In this document: one piece after another, positions 35,807 through 43,550 of the stretch
How positions within the stretch are numbered: the stretch's first letter is position 1
Layout of the letters: each line of letters starts with the position of its first letter
NCBI GenBank assembly: GCA_027023425.1
Contig: JALVVL010000005.1
Location: 1 to 64,000, forward strand
Direction: 5' to 3'
From: Anaerolineales bacterium
GTDB lineage: Bacteria; Chloroflexota; Anaerolineae; Anaerolineales; DRMV01
Length of the DNA stretch: 64,000 nt
Program-made: the position numbers and the translations under genes
The notes under the pieces: model-generated
The model's input: the letters and a program-made list of their open reading frames with translations, nothing else
The model's database searches: none
What the model was told of the DNA's origin: nothing

Positions 35807-36108
35807 CCTAAGTGAGATAAGCCGCCGCTCTCGGAGGAGTAGGCGGAGCACGGGCTGACAGGGAAGATGCGGTCACCGACTGAAAGCCGCCGCAGTGCCG
35901 CCCCGCCGAAGGTCGCCGAGAGGAGCATGCCGAAGAAAGCCGCCAAGCGGTGAGTAGACCGGCACGGGTGCGCCCGTTACAGCGTCTCCCCAATCGGCTT
36001 TGTGCCCGTTGGGGGCTGAGCGCGCCGTAGCCGCAAGGCACGGCGAAGTGAGGTGGTACCGCGGATTCCCCCTTCCGTCCTCATGAGCGGAGGGGGTTCA
36101 TTGTTTAA
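35807..36108 (+). promoter_or_regulatory. T-box riboswitch for valS
   Basis: The T-box core AGTGAGGTGGTACCGCG occurs at 36046-36062 and is followed by a GC-rich stem (CCCCCTTCCG with CGGAGGGGG, 36068-36096) and a weak T-tract, TTCATTGTTT. The bulge TGGT fits an ACCA tRNA end with discriminator A, as in tRNA-Val. Upstream, GAGTAGACCGGCACGGGTGCG, split here as GAGTAGACC and CACGGGTGCGCCCG, is typical linker sequence. A candidate specifier is GTC at 35872-35874, bracketed by TCGG/CCGA with AGTA opposite. Uncharged tRNA-Val should allow valS expression. The specifier is inferred, not folded by program. Confidence 0.85.
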
Positions 36109-36109
36109 A

Positions 36110-36142
36110 TTGCGAGTTATGAGTTGCGAATTATGATTGCGA
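36110..36142 (+). repeat. degenerate ATTGCGAGTTATGA words
   Basis: ATTGCGAGTTATGAGTTGCGAA and ATTATGATTGCGAG follow the T-box terminator. The same words (GCGAGTTATGAATTGCGAATTGCGAGTTG) lie between hsp20 and tRNA-Arg at 46734-46760. Origin unknown; both sit close to tRNA-linked sequences. Confidence 0.5.
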
Positions 36143-36168
36143 GAGAAGAAGATAGGCTATCACCAGAG

Positions 36169-36231
36169 CACTTGACACCGGATCACCTGACACTGGATCA
36201 CCTGACACTGGATCACCTGACACCAGAACAC
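36169..36231 (+). repeat. 15-bp tandem repeat before valS
   Basis: Four 15-nt units (CACTTGACACCGGAT, CACCTGACACTGGAT twice, CACCTGACACCAGAA) plus a partial CAC end 7 nt before the GGAGG of valS. The period is constant. It sits in the 5' untranslated region between the T-box and the start codon. It could be a slippage-prone spacer or a protein-binding array. Confidence 0.85.
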
Positions 36232-36247
36232 TTTTTTGGAGGCCACT

Positions 36248-38974
36248 ATGAGCACTTATGAACTTCCCTCTACCTTCAATTTCCGTGAACTTGAGCCCAA
36301 AATTTACCAAGAATGGGAAAACCGCGGCTATTTTCGCCCCACCAACGACCCCAACGAGCCCGGGCACGACCCCACAAAAAAGCCTTTTGTGATTTCCATG
36401 CCACCACCCAACGTCACCGGCAAACTGCATTTAGGCCATGCTATGTTCGTTTCCCTCGAAGACCTGATGACCCGCTACCACCGCATGAAGGGCGAGCCAA
36501 CCCTTTGGGTGCCCGGCACCGACCATGCCGGCATCGCCACCCAACTCATGGTGGAGCGCGACCTCGCCGCCAAAGGCATTGACCGCAAGGAAATCGGACG
36601 CGAAGAATTCCTCAAACACGCCTGGGCATGGAAAGAACGCTACCATGACCGCATTGTAGGGCAAATTCGCCGTCTTGGGGCGTCATGCGATTGGACACGC
36701 GAGCGCTTCACGCTTGACCCGGGCCTCTCGCGCGCCGTCCGCGAAGCCTTTGTGCGCCTCTGGAAGAAAGGGCTAATCTACCGCGGCCCGCGCCTCATCA
36801 ACTGGGACCCAAACCTCAAAACCGCCGTTTCCGACCTTGAGGTGGAATACCGCGAACAGCAGGGCAAACTTTACTACTTCAAGTACATGCTCGCCGACGG
36901 CAGCGGCTACATCCCCGTAGCGACCACCCGCCCCGAGACCATTTTGGGCGACACCGCGGTAGCCGTCCACCCCGACGACGACCGCTACAAGCAGTTTGTG
37001 GGCAAAGAAGTGGTGGTGCCGATTTTGGGTAGGCGCATTCCCGTAATTGCCGATGAATACGTTGACCCCGAATTCGGCACTGGCGCACTCAAAATTACCC
37101 CCGGCCACGACCCCAACGACTACGAAATCGGCATGCGCCACAACCTCCCCATCATCAATATTTTTGACAAAGAAGGGCGCATCAACGAAAATGGCGGCCC
37201 CTACGCGGGGCTTGACCGCTTTGAAGCCCGCAAAAAACTGTGGGAAGACATGCGCGCTGCCGGTCTGGTTATCAAAGAAGAGCCCTACGTGCACCAAGTG
37301 CCCGTTTCAGAGCGCGGCGGCACGCTCATTGAGCCGATGATTTCCACCCAATGGTTTGTGAAAATCAAGCCGCTTGCCGAAGCCGCCCTCCAAGCCGTGC
37401 GCGAAGGCAAAATCCGCATCATCCCCGAGCGCTTTGAGAAAGTGTATTTCCACTGGCTGGAGAACATCAAAGACTGGTGCATCAGCCGCCAATTGTGGTG
37501 GGGGCACCGCATTCCGGCGTGGTATGGCCCCGACGGCGAGATTTTCGTAGCCCACGACGAGCAAGAAGCCCACGCGCAAGCCGAAAAGCACTACGGGCAT
37601 CCGGTTGAACTGACCCAAGACCCCGACGTGCTTGACACTTGGTTCTCTTCGGGGCTGTGGCCGTTCTCCACTTTGGGCTGGCCTGAAGAAACGCCCGATT
37701 ACCGCTATTTTTATCCAACCAGCGTGATGGAAACGGGCTACGACATCCTTTTCTTCTGGGTTGCCCGGATGATCATGATGGGGCTGGAATTTACCGGCAA
37801 AGAGCCCTTCCACACCGTTTATTTGCACGGCTTGGTGCGCGATGAGCACGGGCAGAAAATGTCCAAAACCAAAGGCAATGTGATTGACCCGTTGGTGGTG
37901 ATGGACGAACTCGGCACCGACGCACTCCGTTTCACCCTGCTGGTCGGCTCCAGCCCCGGCAACGACATAAACATTAGCCTCAAGAAGGTGGAAGCCAATC
38001 GCAATTTTGCCAACAAGGTGTGGAACGCGGGGCGCTTCGTAATCGGCGCGCTGGAAAAAGCCCCCGACCGCCGCGAAAATGAGGTGGACTGGACTTTAGC
38101 CGATTCATGGATTTGGGCGCGCCTGCAAGACCTAATCCGCCGCGTCAACCGCCTTTTTGACGCCTACCAGTTCGGCGAAGCCGGACGGCAGATTTACGAC
38201 TTCTTCTGGAGCGAATTTGCCGACTGGTATGTGGAAATCGCCAAACTCCAACTGGCGGAAGGCGGCGACCGCGCCTTCACCACCGCGCAGACCTTGGTCA
38301 AAGTGCTGGATGCCAGCCTGCGCCTGCTACATCCCTTCACGCCGTTTGTGACCGAGGCGCTGTGGGGGCATCTGAAACAAGCGGTGGCGCAGCGCTATGG
38401 CGCCGAGCACCCCGATTTCACACCCGCGGGCGGCTGGCCCGAGGCGCTCATTGTTGCCCCTTGGCCTGAAAGCCACGCTCCCGAGGGCTGGGAGGAAGGC
38501 AAAGTCGCCGAGTTCAGCGTTTTCCAAAACGTGGTGCGCGCAATCCGCAACTTGCGCGCCGAAAAGAAAGTGAAACCCGGCGTGAAAATTGGCGCAACCA
38601 TAGCGGCAGGCGCGCACGCACCCGCCCTCCAAAGCCTTGCCAAGCCATTGGCGGCGCTGGCGCGACTTGACCCGGCTCACCTCACCATCGCCGAAAGCCT
38701 GTCCAGCCGCCCAGCCGATAGCGTGGCGCTGGTTGCCGATACGGTGGAAATTTTCCTCCCGCTTGCCGACTTGGTGGATGTTGAAGAAGAGCGCGCCCGC
38801 TTGCAAAAAGAACTTGCCCAAACCGAAGCACAAATTGAGCGATTGGAAAAACTGCTTGCCAGCCCGTTTTCCGAAAAAGCGCCGCCGCCCGTGGTGCAAA
38901 AAGAGCGCGACAAACTCGCTCGCGCCAAAGCCCAAGCCGAAAAACTGCGCAAGCAGTTGCAAGAACTCGGCTGA
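36248..38974 (+). CDS. valS: valyl-tRNA synthetase
   Basis: 908 aa class I synthetase. The HIGH motif is PPPNVTGKLHLGHAM near residue 44 and the KMSKS motif is HGQKMSKTKGNVIDP. The editing domain carries TTRPETILGDTAVAVHP and the tRNA-binding C-terminus ends in a coiled coil (VDVEEERARLQKELAQTEAQ), as is usual for ValRS. GGAGG at 36238 sets the ATG at 36248; the ORF track runs 4 codons further upstream. It is regulated by the T-box leader and ends 22 nt before a strong terminator. It charges tRNA-Val and hydrolyses mis-charged Thr. Confidence 0.97.
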   Translation: MSTYELPSTFNFRELEPKIYQEWENRGYFRPTNDPNEPGHDPTKKPFVISMPPPNVTGKLHLGHAMFVSLEDLMTRYHRMKGEPTLWVPGTDHAGIATQLMVERDLAAKGIDRKEIGREEFLKHAWAWKERYHDRIVGQIRRLGASCDWTRERFTLDPGLSRAVREAFVRLWKKGLIYRGPRLINWDPNLKTAVSDLEVEYREQQGKLYYFKYMLADGSGYIPVATTRPETILGDTAVAVHPDDDRYKQFVGKEVVVPILGRRIPVIADEYVDPEFGTGALKITPGHDPNDYEIGMRHNLPIINIFDKEGRINENGGPYAGLDRFEARKKLWEDMRAAGLVIKEEPYVHQVPVSERGGTLIEPMISTQWFVKIKPLAEAALQAVREGKIRIIPERFEKVYFHWLENIKDWCISRQLWWGHRIPAWYGPDGEIFVAHDEQEAHAQAEKHYGHPVELTQDPDVLDTWFSSGLWPFSTLGWPEETPDYRYFYPTSVMETGYDILFFWVARMIMMGLEFTGKEPFHTVYLHGLVRDEHGQKMSKTKGNVIDPLVVMDELGTDALRFTLLVGSSPGNDINISLKKVEANRNFANKVWNAGRFVIGALEKAPDRRENEVDWTLADSWIWARLQDLIRRVNRLFDAYQFGEAGRQIYDFFWSEFADWYVEIAKLQLAEGGDRAFTTAQTLVKVLDASLRLLHPFTPFVTEALWGHLKQAVAQRYGAEHPDFTPAGGWPEALIVAPWPESHAPEGWEEGKVAEFSVFQNVVRAIRNLRAEKKVKPGVKIGATIAAGAHAPALQSLAKPLAALARLDPAHLTIAESLSSRPADSVALVADTVEIFLPLADLVDVEEERARLQKELAQTEAQIERLEKLLASPFSEKAPPPVVQKERDKLARAKAQAEKLRKQLQELG

Positions 38975-38995
38975 GGCAATAGCCTGCCCAACTTC

Positions 38996-39026
38996 AAAGC
39001 GCCCCGTTTTGCTGGGGCGCTTTTGT
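38996..39026 (+). terminator. terminator downstream of valS
   Basis: A perfect 10-bp stem, AAAGCGCCCC with GGGGCGCTTT, with an 8-nt loop and TTTTGTGTTT after it. It lies 22 nt past the valS stop, just before word-repeat cluster 5. Confidence 0.88.
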
Positions 39027-39038
39027 GTTTATAGGTTT

Positions 39039-39275
39039 CATCCACAGATTGAAGGAAAAAACACAGAGGACACAGAAACACCACAGAAAACACAGAAACT
39101 TTCTCTTTGCGTCCTTTGCGCCTCTGTTCCCTCTGCGTCTCTGCGTTACCATCCACCGATTGACACAGATTTGCACCGACCGAAGAAAAACCACAGAAAT
39201 TTGCGGAGAACCCAGAAAAAATCTGTGCTAATCTGTGTAATCTGTGGTTTTCTCTCTGTGTCTCTGTGTTATGGC
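39039..39275 (-). repeat. word-repeat cluster 5
   Basis: It opens with CCACAGATTGAAGGAAAAAAC and runs through ACACAGAGGACACAGAAA and CTCTGCGTCTCTGCG words to the unit start CCACCGATTGACACAGATT (39151). The mirror end AATCTGTGTAATCTGTGG follows near 39230-39249. It fills the 325-nt gap between valS and the moaB-like gene. Several ORFs listed here are read through the words and are not genes. Confidence 0.72.
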
Positions 39276-39299
39276 AGTGGCCAAATGGTTGCCTACGGT

Positions 39300-39806
39300 C
39301 TATAATTTCCGGTGCTCTTTTTCGGCGCTTTGGTCGCCGCGGAGCAGTTTGACCGCGTGGGGCAGCACGGGGGCGATGACGGCGAAATTTTCCACCGCGG
39401 CTTTGGGGCTGCCGGGCAGGTTGACGATGAGGGTTTGGCCGCGGATGCCCGCCACCGCGCGGGAAAGCATGGCGTGCGCCGTGATTTGCAGGCTGGCGGC
39501 GCGCATGGCTTCGCTCAGGCCGGGGGCAAGGCGTTCCACCACCGCGCGGGTGGCTTCGGGGGTGACGTCGCGCGGCGCAAAGCCCGTGCCGCCGGTGGTC
39601 AGGATGACGTCGTAGGCGTCGCTGTCGGCCCAGCGGGCTAAGGTGTCGCGCAGGGTCGGCAGGTCGTCGGGCAGGATGGCGGTGTGTGCGACTTCCCAGC
39701 CGTTGGCGCGCACCGCGTCGGCCAAGGCGGGGCCGGAGCGGTCTTCCCGCTCGCCGCGGGCCGAACGGTCAGAGACGGTAAGGATGGCAAAACGGAGCAT
39801 GGGCAA
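39300..39806 (-). CDS. moaB: MoaB/MogA-type molybdopterin biosynthesis protein
   Basis: 168 aa of the MoaB/MogA family, which adenylates molybdopterin before molybdenum or tungsten insertion. The fold starts RFAILTVSDRSARGEREDRSG. The dinucleotide-like motif is VILTTGGTGFAPRDVTPEAT and the late motif reads LIVNLPGSPKAAVENF. Length and the TTGGTG site fit MoaB slightly better than MogA; the two cannot be told apart safely. It stands alone. A repeat cluster occupies its upstream region, so its promoter must lie within or across the repeats. Confidence 0.9.
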   Translation of the reverse strand: MPMLRFAILTVSDRSARGEREDRSGPALADAVRANGWEVAHTAILPDDLPTLRDTLARWADSDAYDVILTTGGTGFAPRDVTPEATRAVVERLAPGLSEAMRAASLQITAHAMLSRAVAGIRGQTLIVNLPGSPKAAVENFAVIAPVLPHAVKLLRGDQSAEKEHRKL

Positions 39807-39817
39807 TTTGCGTAGAG

Positions 39818-40313
39818 GGGAAACCGCAGATTACACAGATGAGCACAGAGGAGAAGATTGGCGATTTAGGATTTGCAGAAGGACGCCAAGGATAAAAAAC
39901 CACAGATTACGCAGATTAGCACAGATTTTTTCTGCGAAATCTGCGGTTTCAATCATCCAATCGGTGTAAATCTGTGTCAATCGGTGGATGAAACAAACCA
40001 CAGATCGCACAGATTAGCGCAGATTTTTTCTGTGTTCTCTGTAAATTTCTGTGTCCTCTGTGGTTTCCTTCTTCAATTGGTGAAAATCTGTGTCAATCGA
40101 TGGATGAAACAAACCACAGATTGCACAGATTGGCACAGATTTTTTCTGTGTTCTCTGTAAATTTCTGTGTCCTCTGTGGTTTCCTTCTTCAATTGGTGAA
40201 AATCTGTGTCAATCGGTGGATGAAACAAACCACAGATTGCACAGATTAGCACGGATTTTTTCTGTGTCCTCTGCAAATTTCTGTGTCCTCTGTGGCTTCC
40301 TTCTTCAATCGGC
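39818..40313 (-). repeat. word-repeat cluster 6: tandem ~117-bp units
   Basis: On the plus strand the mirrored unit boundary GGTGGATGAAACAAACCACAG recurs at about 39983 and 40216, with the variant CGATGGATGAAACAAACC at 40099, a spacing near 117 bp. Each unit carries CACAGATTGCACAGATT, then TTTCTGTGTTCTCTGTAAATT and TCTGTGTCCTCTGTGG. The orientation is opposite to cluster 1. The final unit ends within the 3' end of the GNAT gene: its TGA stop (40305-40307) is part of the unit word CCGATTGA. Confidence 0.8.
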
Positions 40314-40757
40314 AGATCGTTCTCTCGGCTGGACAAGGTTTTTGGCGAGGGTGATGACGGGCATTTCTTCCCAGCCGCGCTTATGGTAAAAGGCAAGGAC
40401 TTCTTCTTCGCCGGGGACGACCATCAGGTAGGCGCGCAGGCAACCTTTGGCGCGCAGGCGCCCCTCAATTTCATCCATCAATGCCGAGCCGATGCCGTGT
40501 TTGCGGTAAGGAGCGGCCACGGCAAGGTGATAAATCAGCCCGCGCCGCCCATCAAAGCCGGCCATCACCGCGCCGACGATTTCGCCGCGCTCGTTTTCGG
40601 CCACGATGAACAAATCGGGGTCGTGGGCGACCTTTTTGGCAATTTCTTCGGGCTCGTCGGAAACGCGCAGTTGGATGCCGGAACCCGCGTGCGCCCAAAG
40701 GTCGTACACCGCGGGGTAATCTTCAGGGAAGCGGAAGGTGCGGATGGTGAAGTTCAT
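40305..40757 (-). CDS. GNAT family N-acetyltransferase
   Basis: 150 aa with the acetyl-CoA binding core: VAENERGEIVGAVMAGFDGRRGLIYHLAVAAPYRKHGIGSAL, where the RxxGxG-like R-K-H-G-I-G motif sits near residue 82, then EGRLRAKGCLRAYLMV and YHKRGWEEM. The acceptor substrate is unknown. The C-terminal end (RERSAD, then the TGA) is encoded in word-repeat sequence, suggesting the gene has been trimmed or extended at its 3' end. It is divergent from the toxin-antitoxin pair. Confidence 0.85.
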   Translation of the reverse strand: MNFTIRTFRFPEDYPAVYDLWAHAGSGIQLRVSDEPEEIAKKVAHDPDLFIVAENERGEIVGAVMAGFDGRRGLIYHLAVAAPYRKHGIGSALMDEIEGRLRAKGCLRAYLMVVPGEEEVLAFYHKRGWEEMPVITLAKNLVQPRERSAD

Positions 40758-40795
40758 GAGGTTGGTTTGGTTCCCGAAAGGTGTGTTACAATGTG

Positions 40796-40808
40796 CTTAC
40801 AGAGTAAG
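40796..40808. promoter_or_regulatory. operator-like palindrome before the toxin-antitoxin genes
   Basis: CTTAC-AGA-GTAAG is a perfect 5-bp inverted repeat just after a TACAAT -10-like box (40787-40792) and upstream of the AAGGAGG of the antitoxin. RelB-type antitoxins usually repress their own promoter, so this is a plausible operator. Confidence 0.5.
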
Positions 40809-40823
40809 ACGAAGGAGGCTGGC

Positions 40824-41084
40824 ATGCCCAAGAGTGTTACGCTTTCGGTGCGGATGGACCCTGAGTTGAAGCAGAAGGCCGACGAAGTCTTCCGGCGGCT
40901 TGGTTTGACTGCTTCGCAAGCCATTGTATTGTTCTACAAGCAGGTTGAACTGCAGCAGGGATTGCCCTTCGCCGTGCGGCTGCCCAATGCTACCACGCGT
41001 AAGGCGTTAGAAGAAGCACAAGAGCGGCGCAATCTTAAAGATTTTGAGAACGTGGATGACCTGTTTGAGGATCTGGAGCATTGA
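40824..41084 (+). CDS. RelB/DinJ family antitoxin
   Basis: 86 aa. The N-terminal ribbon-helix-helix KSVTLSVRMDPELKQKADEVFRRLGLTASQAIVLF matches DinJ/RelB in length and pattern. The acidic C-terminus (FENVDDLFEDLEH) is the expected toxin-wrapping tail. AAGGAGG sets the ATG at 40824; the ORF track begins far upstream in the opposite gene. It overlaps the toxin start by TTGA. Confidence 0.9.
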   Translation: MPKSVTLSVRMDPELKQKADEVFRRLGLTASQAIVLFYKQVELQQGLPFAVRLPNATTRKALEEAQERRNLKDFENVDDLFEDLEH

Positions 41085-41353
41085 GCAGAATCATCAGGCG
41101 CACCACGCAGTTCAAGCGTGACTACAAGCGCATGAAAAGGCGCGGCAAGCGGTTGGAGCGACTGCGCGAAGTGGTGCAACAATTGGCGGCGGGGCAGCCG
41201 TTGGAAGACCGCTATCGTGACCATCCGCTGCTGGGAGGGTATCGTGGCACTCGCGAGTGCCACATTGAACCGGACTGGCTCCTGATTTATGAAGTAACCG
41301 AGGAGGAACTTGTCCTTATCCGCACGGGTAGCCATGCGGATTTGTTTGGGTGA
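41081..41353 (+). CDS. RelE/YafQ family mRNA interferase toxin
   Basis: 90 aa RelE-fold toxin of the YafQ group. Family blocks: TTQFKRDYKRMKRRGKRLERL, LAAGQPLEDRYRDHPLLGGYRGTRECHIEPDWLLIYEV and TGSHADLFG. YafQ cleaves mRNA on the ribosome; the His in the ECHIEPDW segment and the terminal HADLFG are typical. It starts at TTG inside the antitoxin stop (TTGA), so translation is coupled. Confidence 0.9.
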   Translation: MSRIIRRTTQFKRDYKRMKRRGKRLERLREVVQQLAAGQPLEDRYRDHPLLGGYRGTRECHIEPDWLLIYEVTEEELVLIRTGSHADLFG

Positions 41354-41357
41354 CTTT

Positions 41358-43091
41358 TCATTCCTCCAGCCCCACCACCGGCTTCCAGGGGTCGGTGAGG
41401 CCTTCTTCGGTGACGCCGAAGAAGTAGCGGTTGCCTTCAGGGGTGCGTTGCACCAAGTCAAAGTGCCAGCGTTTGCCTTGTTTGTATTTGCGCATCACGC
41501 CGCGGTCGCCTTCCCAGTGCACGCCGCGCATTTTGCTGATGTCCGCGGGCAGTTTGTCGTATTGGCTGATGGCGTAATGCCACAGCCGCCGCGCCGACGA
41601 AGTAGTCACGTTTTTCACCACGTTGCCGTTGCGCAGGTCGCGCAGGGTGTAGTAGCGCGTGCCCTCGCGCTCGGTGACCGAAATGACTTCTACGCCGGTG
41701 CGCGGCGCATCTTTGGGCAACGGCGGCACCCCTTCCGAAACCGGTTCAATTAGGGCTTTGGCCTTTGCCGCGCCGCCGGAGGTGGTCTTGGCCGCGGTTT
41801 TGCCCTTCAGCCCGCGCAGCACCAGTTCCACAATCTCGTCACGCACCGCGAGGCCGGTTTCGCTTTCCGAGCGGATGTAGATTTTGCTGCCGTCCACCGC
41901 GTAGGGCGGCTCATCGCCCCGCGGCACCAGCACCCGCAGCACCTTTTTGCCCCGCGTTTCCTGCACGTCAATGGTCACGTCCAGCGGCGGGATAATGCGC
42001 TCGGAAACCTGCTGGGCAAGTTCGGCGATAGCGCGCTCGGGGTTGTCAATGCCCGCAGGGGGCTTTTTGGGGTCTTTGCTCACGCCGATGTAGAGCGTGC
42101 CGCCGTTGGTGTTGGCAAAGGCGCAAATATCGGCGATGATGGCGTACAGCCGCCCGCCGCGCACGGTCATCTTTTCGTGGAAGTCCTGAATCAGGTTCGC
42201 GCCTTCTTCCCGCGCCTGCTGGATGAAATCGTCCTGTGCGGTGGCCTTGGGGCGATGGGGGCGGTGGCGGGCGAAGTCGTTGCTCAGGAAAAGTTCCTTC
42301 AGCGACTGAAAACTCACTTCGGGAAGGAGCACCTCGGTGGCGCGGTCGCCCACGCCCAAATTGCGCCCCTCGCCCACCAAGCGGTGCGCATCCGAGCCTT
42401 GGATGCAGTGCATCCGCCGCGGGTATTCGGGCTTGGTGCCGTTGAAAAACGCAGCGGTGGTGTGCCGTCCCTTTTTCTCCAGATCGGTGACTTCTAAAGC
42501 GTGCAGGTGCGGGTCTTGGGTGTAGGAAATTTTGGTCTGCCCCGGCACGTTGCGCGCGGCCACCCCGTTGCTGGAATTAGCGTGCGCGGCAATCACCAGC
42601 CCCCCGGCTTCGTCAATCAGCCGGTACGCGGTGAGCACGTCGCTGGTCGCACCCACGGTAGCCGAGCCCTGATCAAGTTTTTCGGGAGGGATGTTGAGGG
42701 TGAGCAGCAGGTGCTCAATTTCCCGCACCGGCTTTTCGGGCGGGAAGATGCCCAAAATGTGAAAGCCCAAGGTGGCCGTAAATTCAAAGCCGGGCAACAC
42801 CAGAATTTTGTTCAACAGGCGGCGGTATTCCTCCAGCCGTTCTTTTTCTTCGGGCAGCAGGCGGTTCAGGCTTTCCAGCAGTTCCAGTTGGCGGATTTCT
42901 TCTTGCATGTGGCGGTAGCCCGCCACGGTGTTGTGGTCGGTAAAGGCGATGATGTCCAAACCGCGGGCTTCGGCCCGGCGGAGGATGTCCAAGTAAGTTG
43001 CTTCGGGCTGTTGGTAGTCGCTGGATGCGGGGGTGTGAAGGTGCAAATCCATCACGTACCAACGCCGTTTAGGCGAATGTTTTCGTGCCAC
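41358..43091 (-). CDS. PHP phosphoesterase-AlbA (Schlafen-type) fusion protein
   Basis: 577 aa from a GTG start (AGAGGGA upstream; the ORF track begins at a TTG 15 codons earlier). The N-terminal PHP domain has the metal motifs [32 protein letters not shown] and GSDAHRL (to about residue 270). The middle and C-terminal part is an AlbA_2/Schlafen-type domain: [22 protein letters not shown] and [19 protein letters not shown]. The last 120 residues hold a region with [13 protein letters not shown]-like text that I cannot assign. A nuclease or nucleotide-related role is likely. It is convergent with the toxin gene, 4 nt apart at their ends. Confidence 0.82.
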   Translation of the reverse strand: MARKHSPKRRWYVMDLHLHTPASSDYQQPEATYLDILRRAEARGLDIIAFTDHNTVAGYRHMQEEIRQLELLESLNRLLPEEKERLEEYRRLLNKILVLPGFEFTATLGFHILGIFPPEKPVREIEHLLLTLNIPPEKLDQGSATVGATSDVLTAYRLIDEAGGLVIAAHANSSNGVAARNVPGQTKISYTQDPHLHALEVTDLEKKGRHTTAAFFNGTKPEYPRRMHCIQGSDAHRLVGEGRNLGVGDRATEVLLPEVSFQSLKELFLSNDFARHRPHRPKATAQDDFIQQAREEGANLIQDFHEKMTVRGGRLYAIIADICAFANTNGGTLYIGVSKDPKKPPAGIDNPERAIAELAQQVSERIIPPLDVTIDVQETRGKKVLRVLVPRGDEPPYAVDGSKIYIRSESETGLAVRDEIVELVLRGLKGKTAAKTTSGGAAKAKALIEPVSEGVPPLPKDAPRTGVEVISVTEREGTRYYTLRDLRNGNVVKNVTTSSARRLWHYAISQYDKLPADISKMRGVHWEGDRGVMRKYKQGKRWHFDLVQRTPEGNRYFFGVTEEGLTDPWKPVVGLEE

Positions 43092-43175
43092 GGGATTCCC
43101 TCTCTGTGTCGGTGGTGCGGTGTAGCCAAGAAGCAAGTGCCCATCCTTGGCCTAACGAGGGCGCACGACGGCCTC

Positions 43176-43550
43176 TCAATTTTTCTTTTCCGGTGGGAGT
43201 ACCTCGCGCACCAGGTTTAGCAAGTCATCAATCATGTAAGGTTTTTGCAAGAAACCATCTGCCCCGGCGGCAAGGGCATCCTGCTCATAGTTCATCCCCG
43301 AAATCAGGATGACCCGCGCATGGGCAATTTCTTCATCCGAGCGTATTTCTTTGAGGAGGTCAATGCCGTTGATTTCGCCCGCAAGGTGCACGTCCATCAA
43401 AATCAAATCCGGTTTTTGACGACGCAAATCGTCAATCAAAGTATCGGTATTCCCCGAACCCAACGCCACTTCAAAGCCCTCCATCTCCAACAGAGTCTGG
43501 AGGAGGGAACGCATAGTGGAGTCGTCCTCCATTAACATCACTTTAGCCAT
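43176..43550 (-). CDS. single-domain response regulator
   Basis: 124 aa REC domain: acidic pocket MEDD, phospho-Asp in [14 protein letters not shown], Thr/Ser position in VILISGMN and Lys in LQKPYMI. No output domain. The ATG at 43550 overlaps the lon stop (ATGGCTAA), so it is co-translated with the protease. The ORF track starts earlier in lon sequence. It may serve as a phosphate acceptor for an unlinked kinase; a link to proteolysis is only suggested by the overlap. Confidence 0.9.
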   Translation of the reverse strand: MAKVMLMEDDSTMRSLLQTLLEMEGFEVALGSGNTDTLIDDLRRQKPDLILMDVHLAGEINGIDLLKEIRSDEEIAHARVILISGMNYEQDALAAGADGFLQKPYMIDDLLNLVREVLPPEKKN

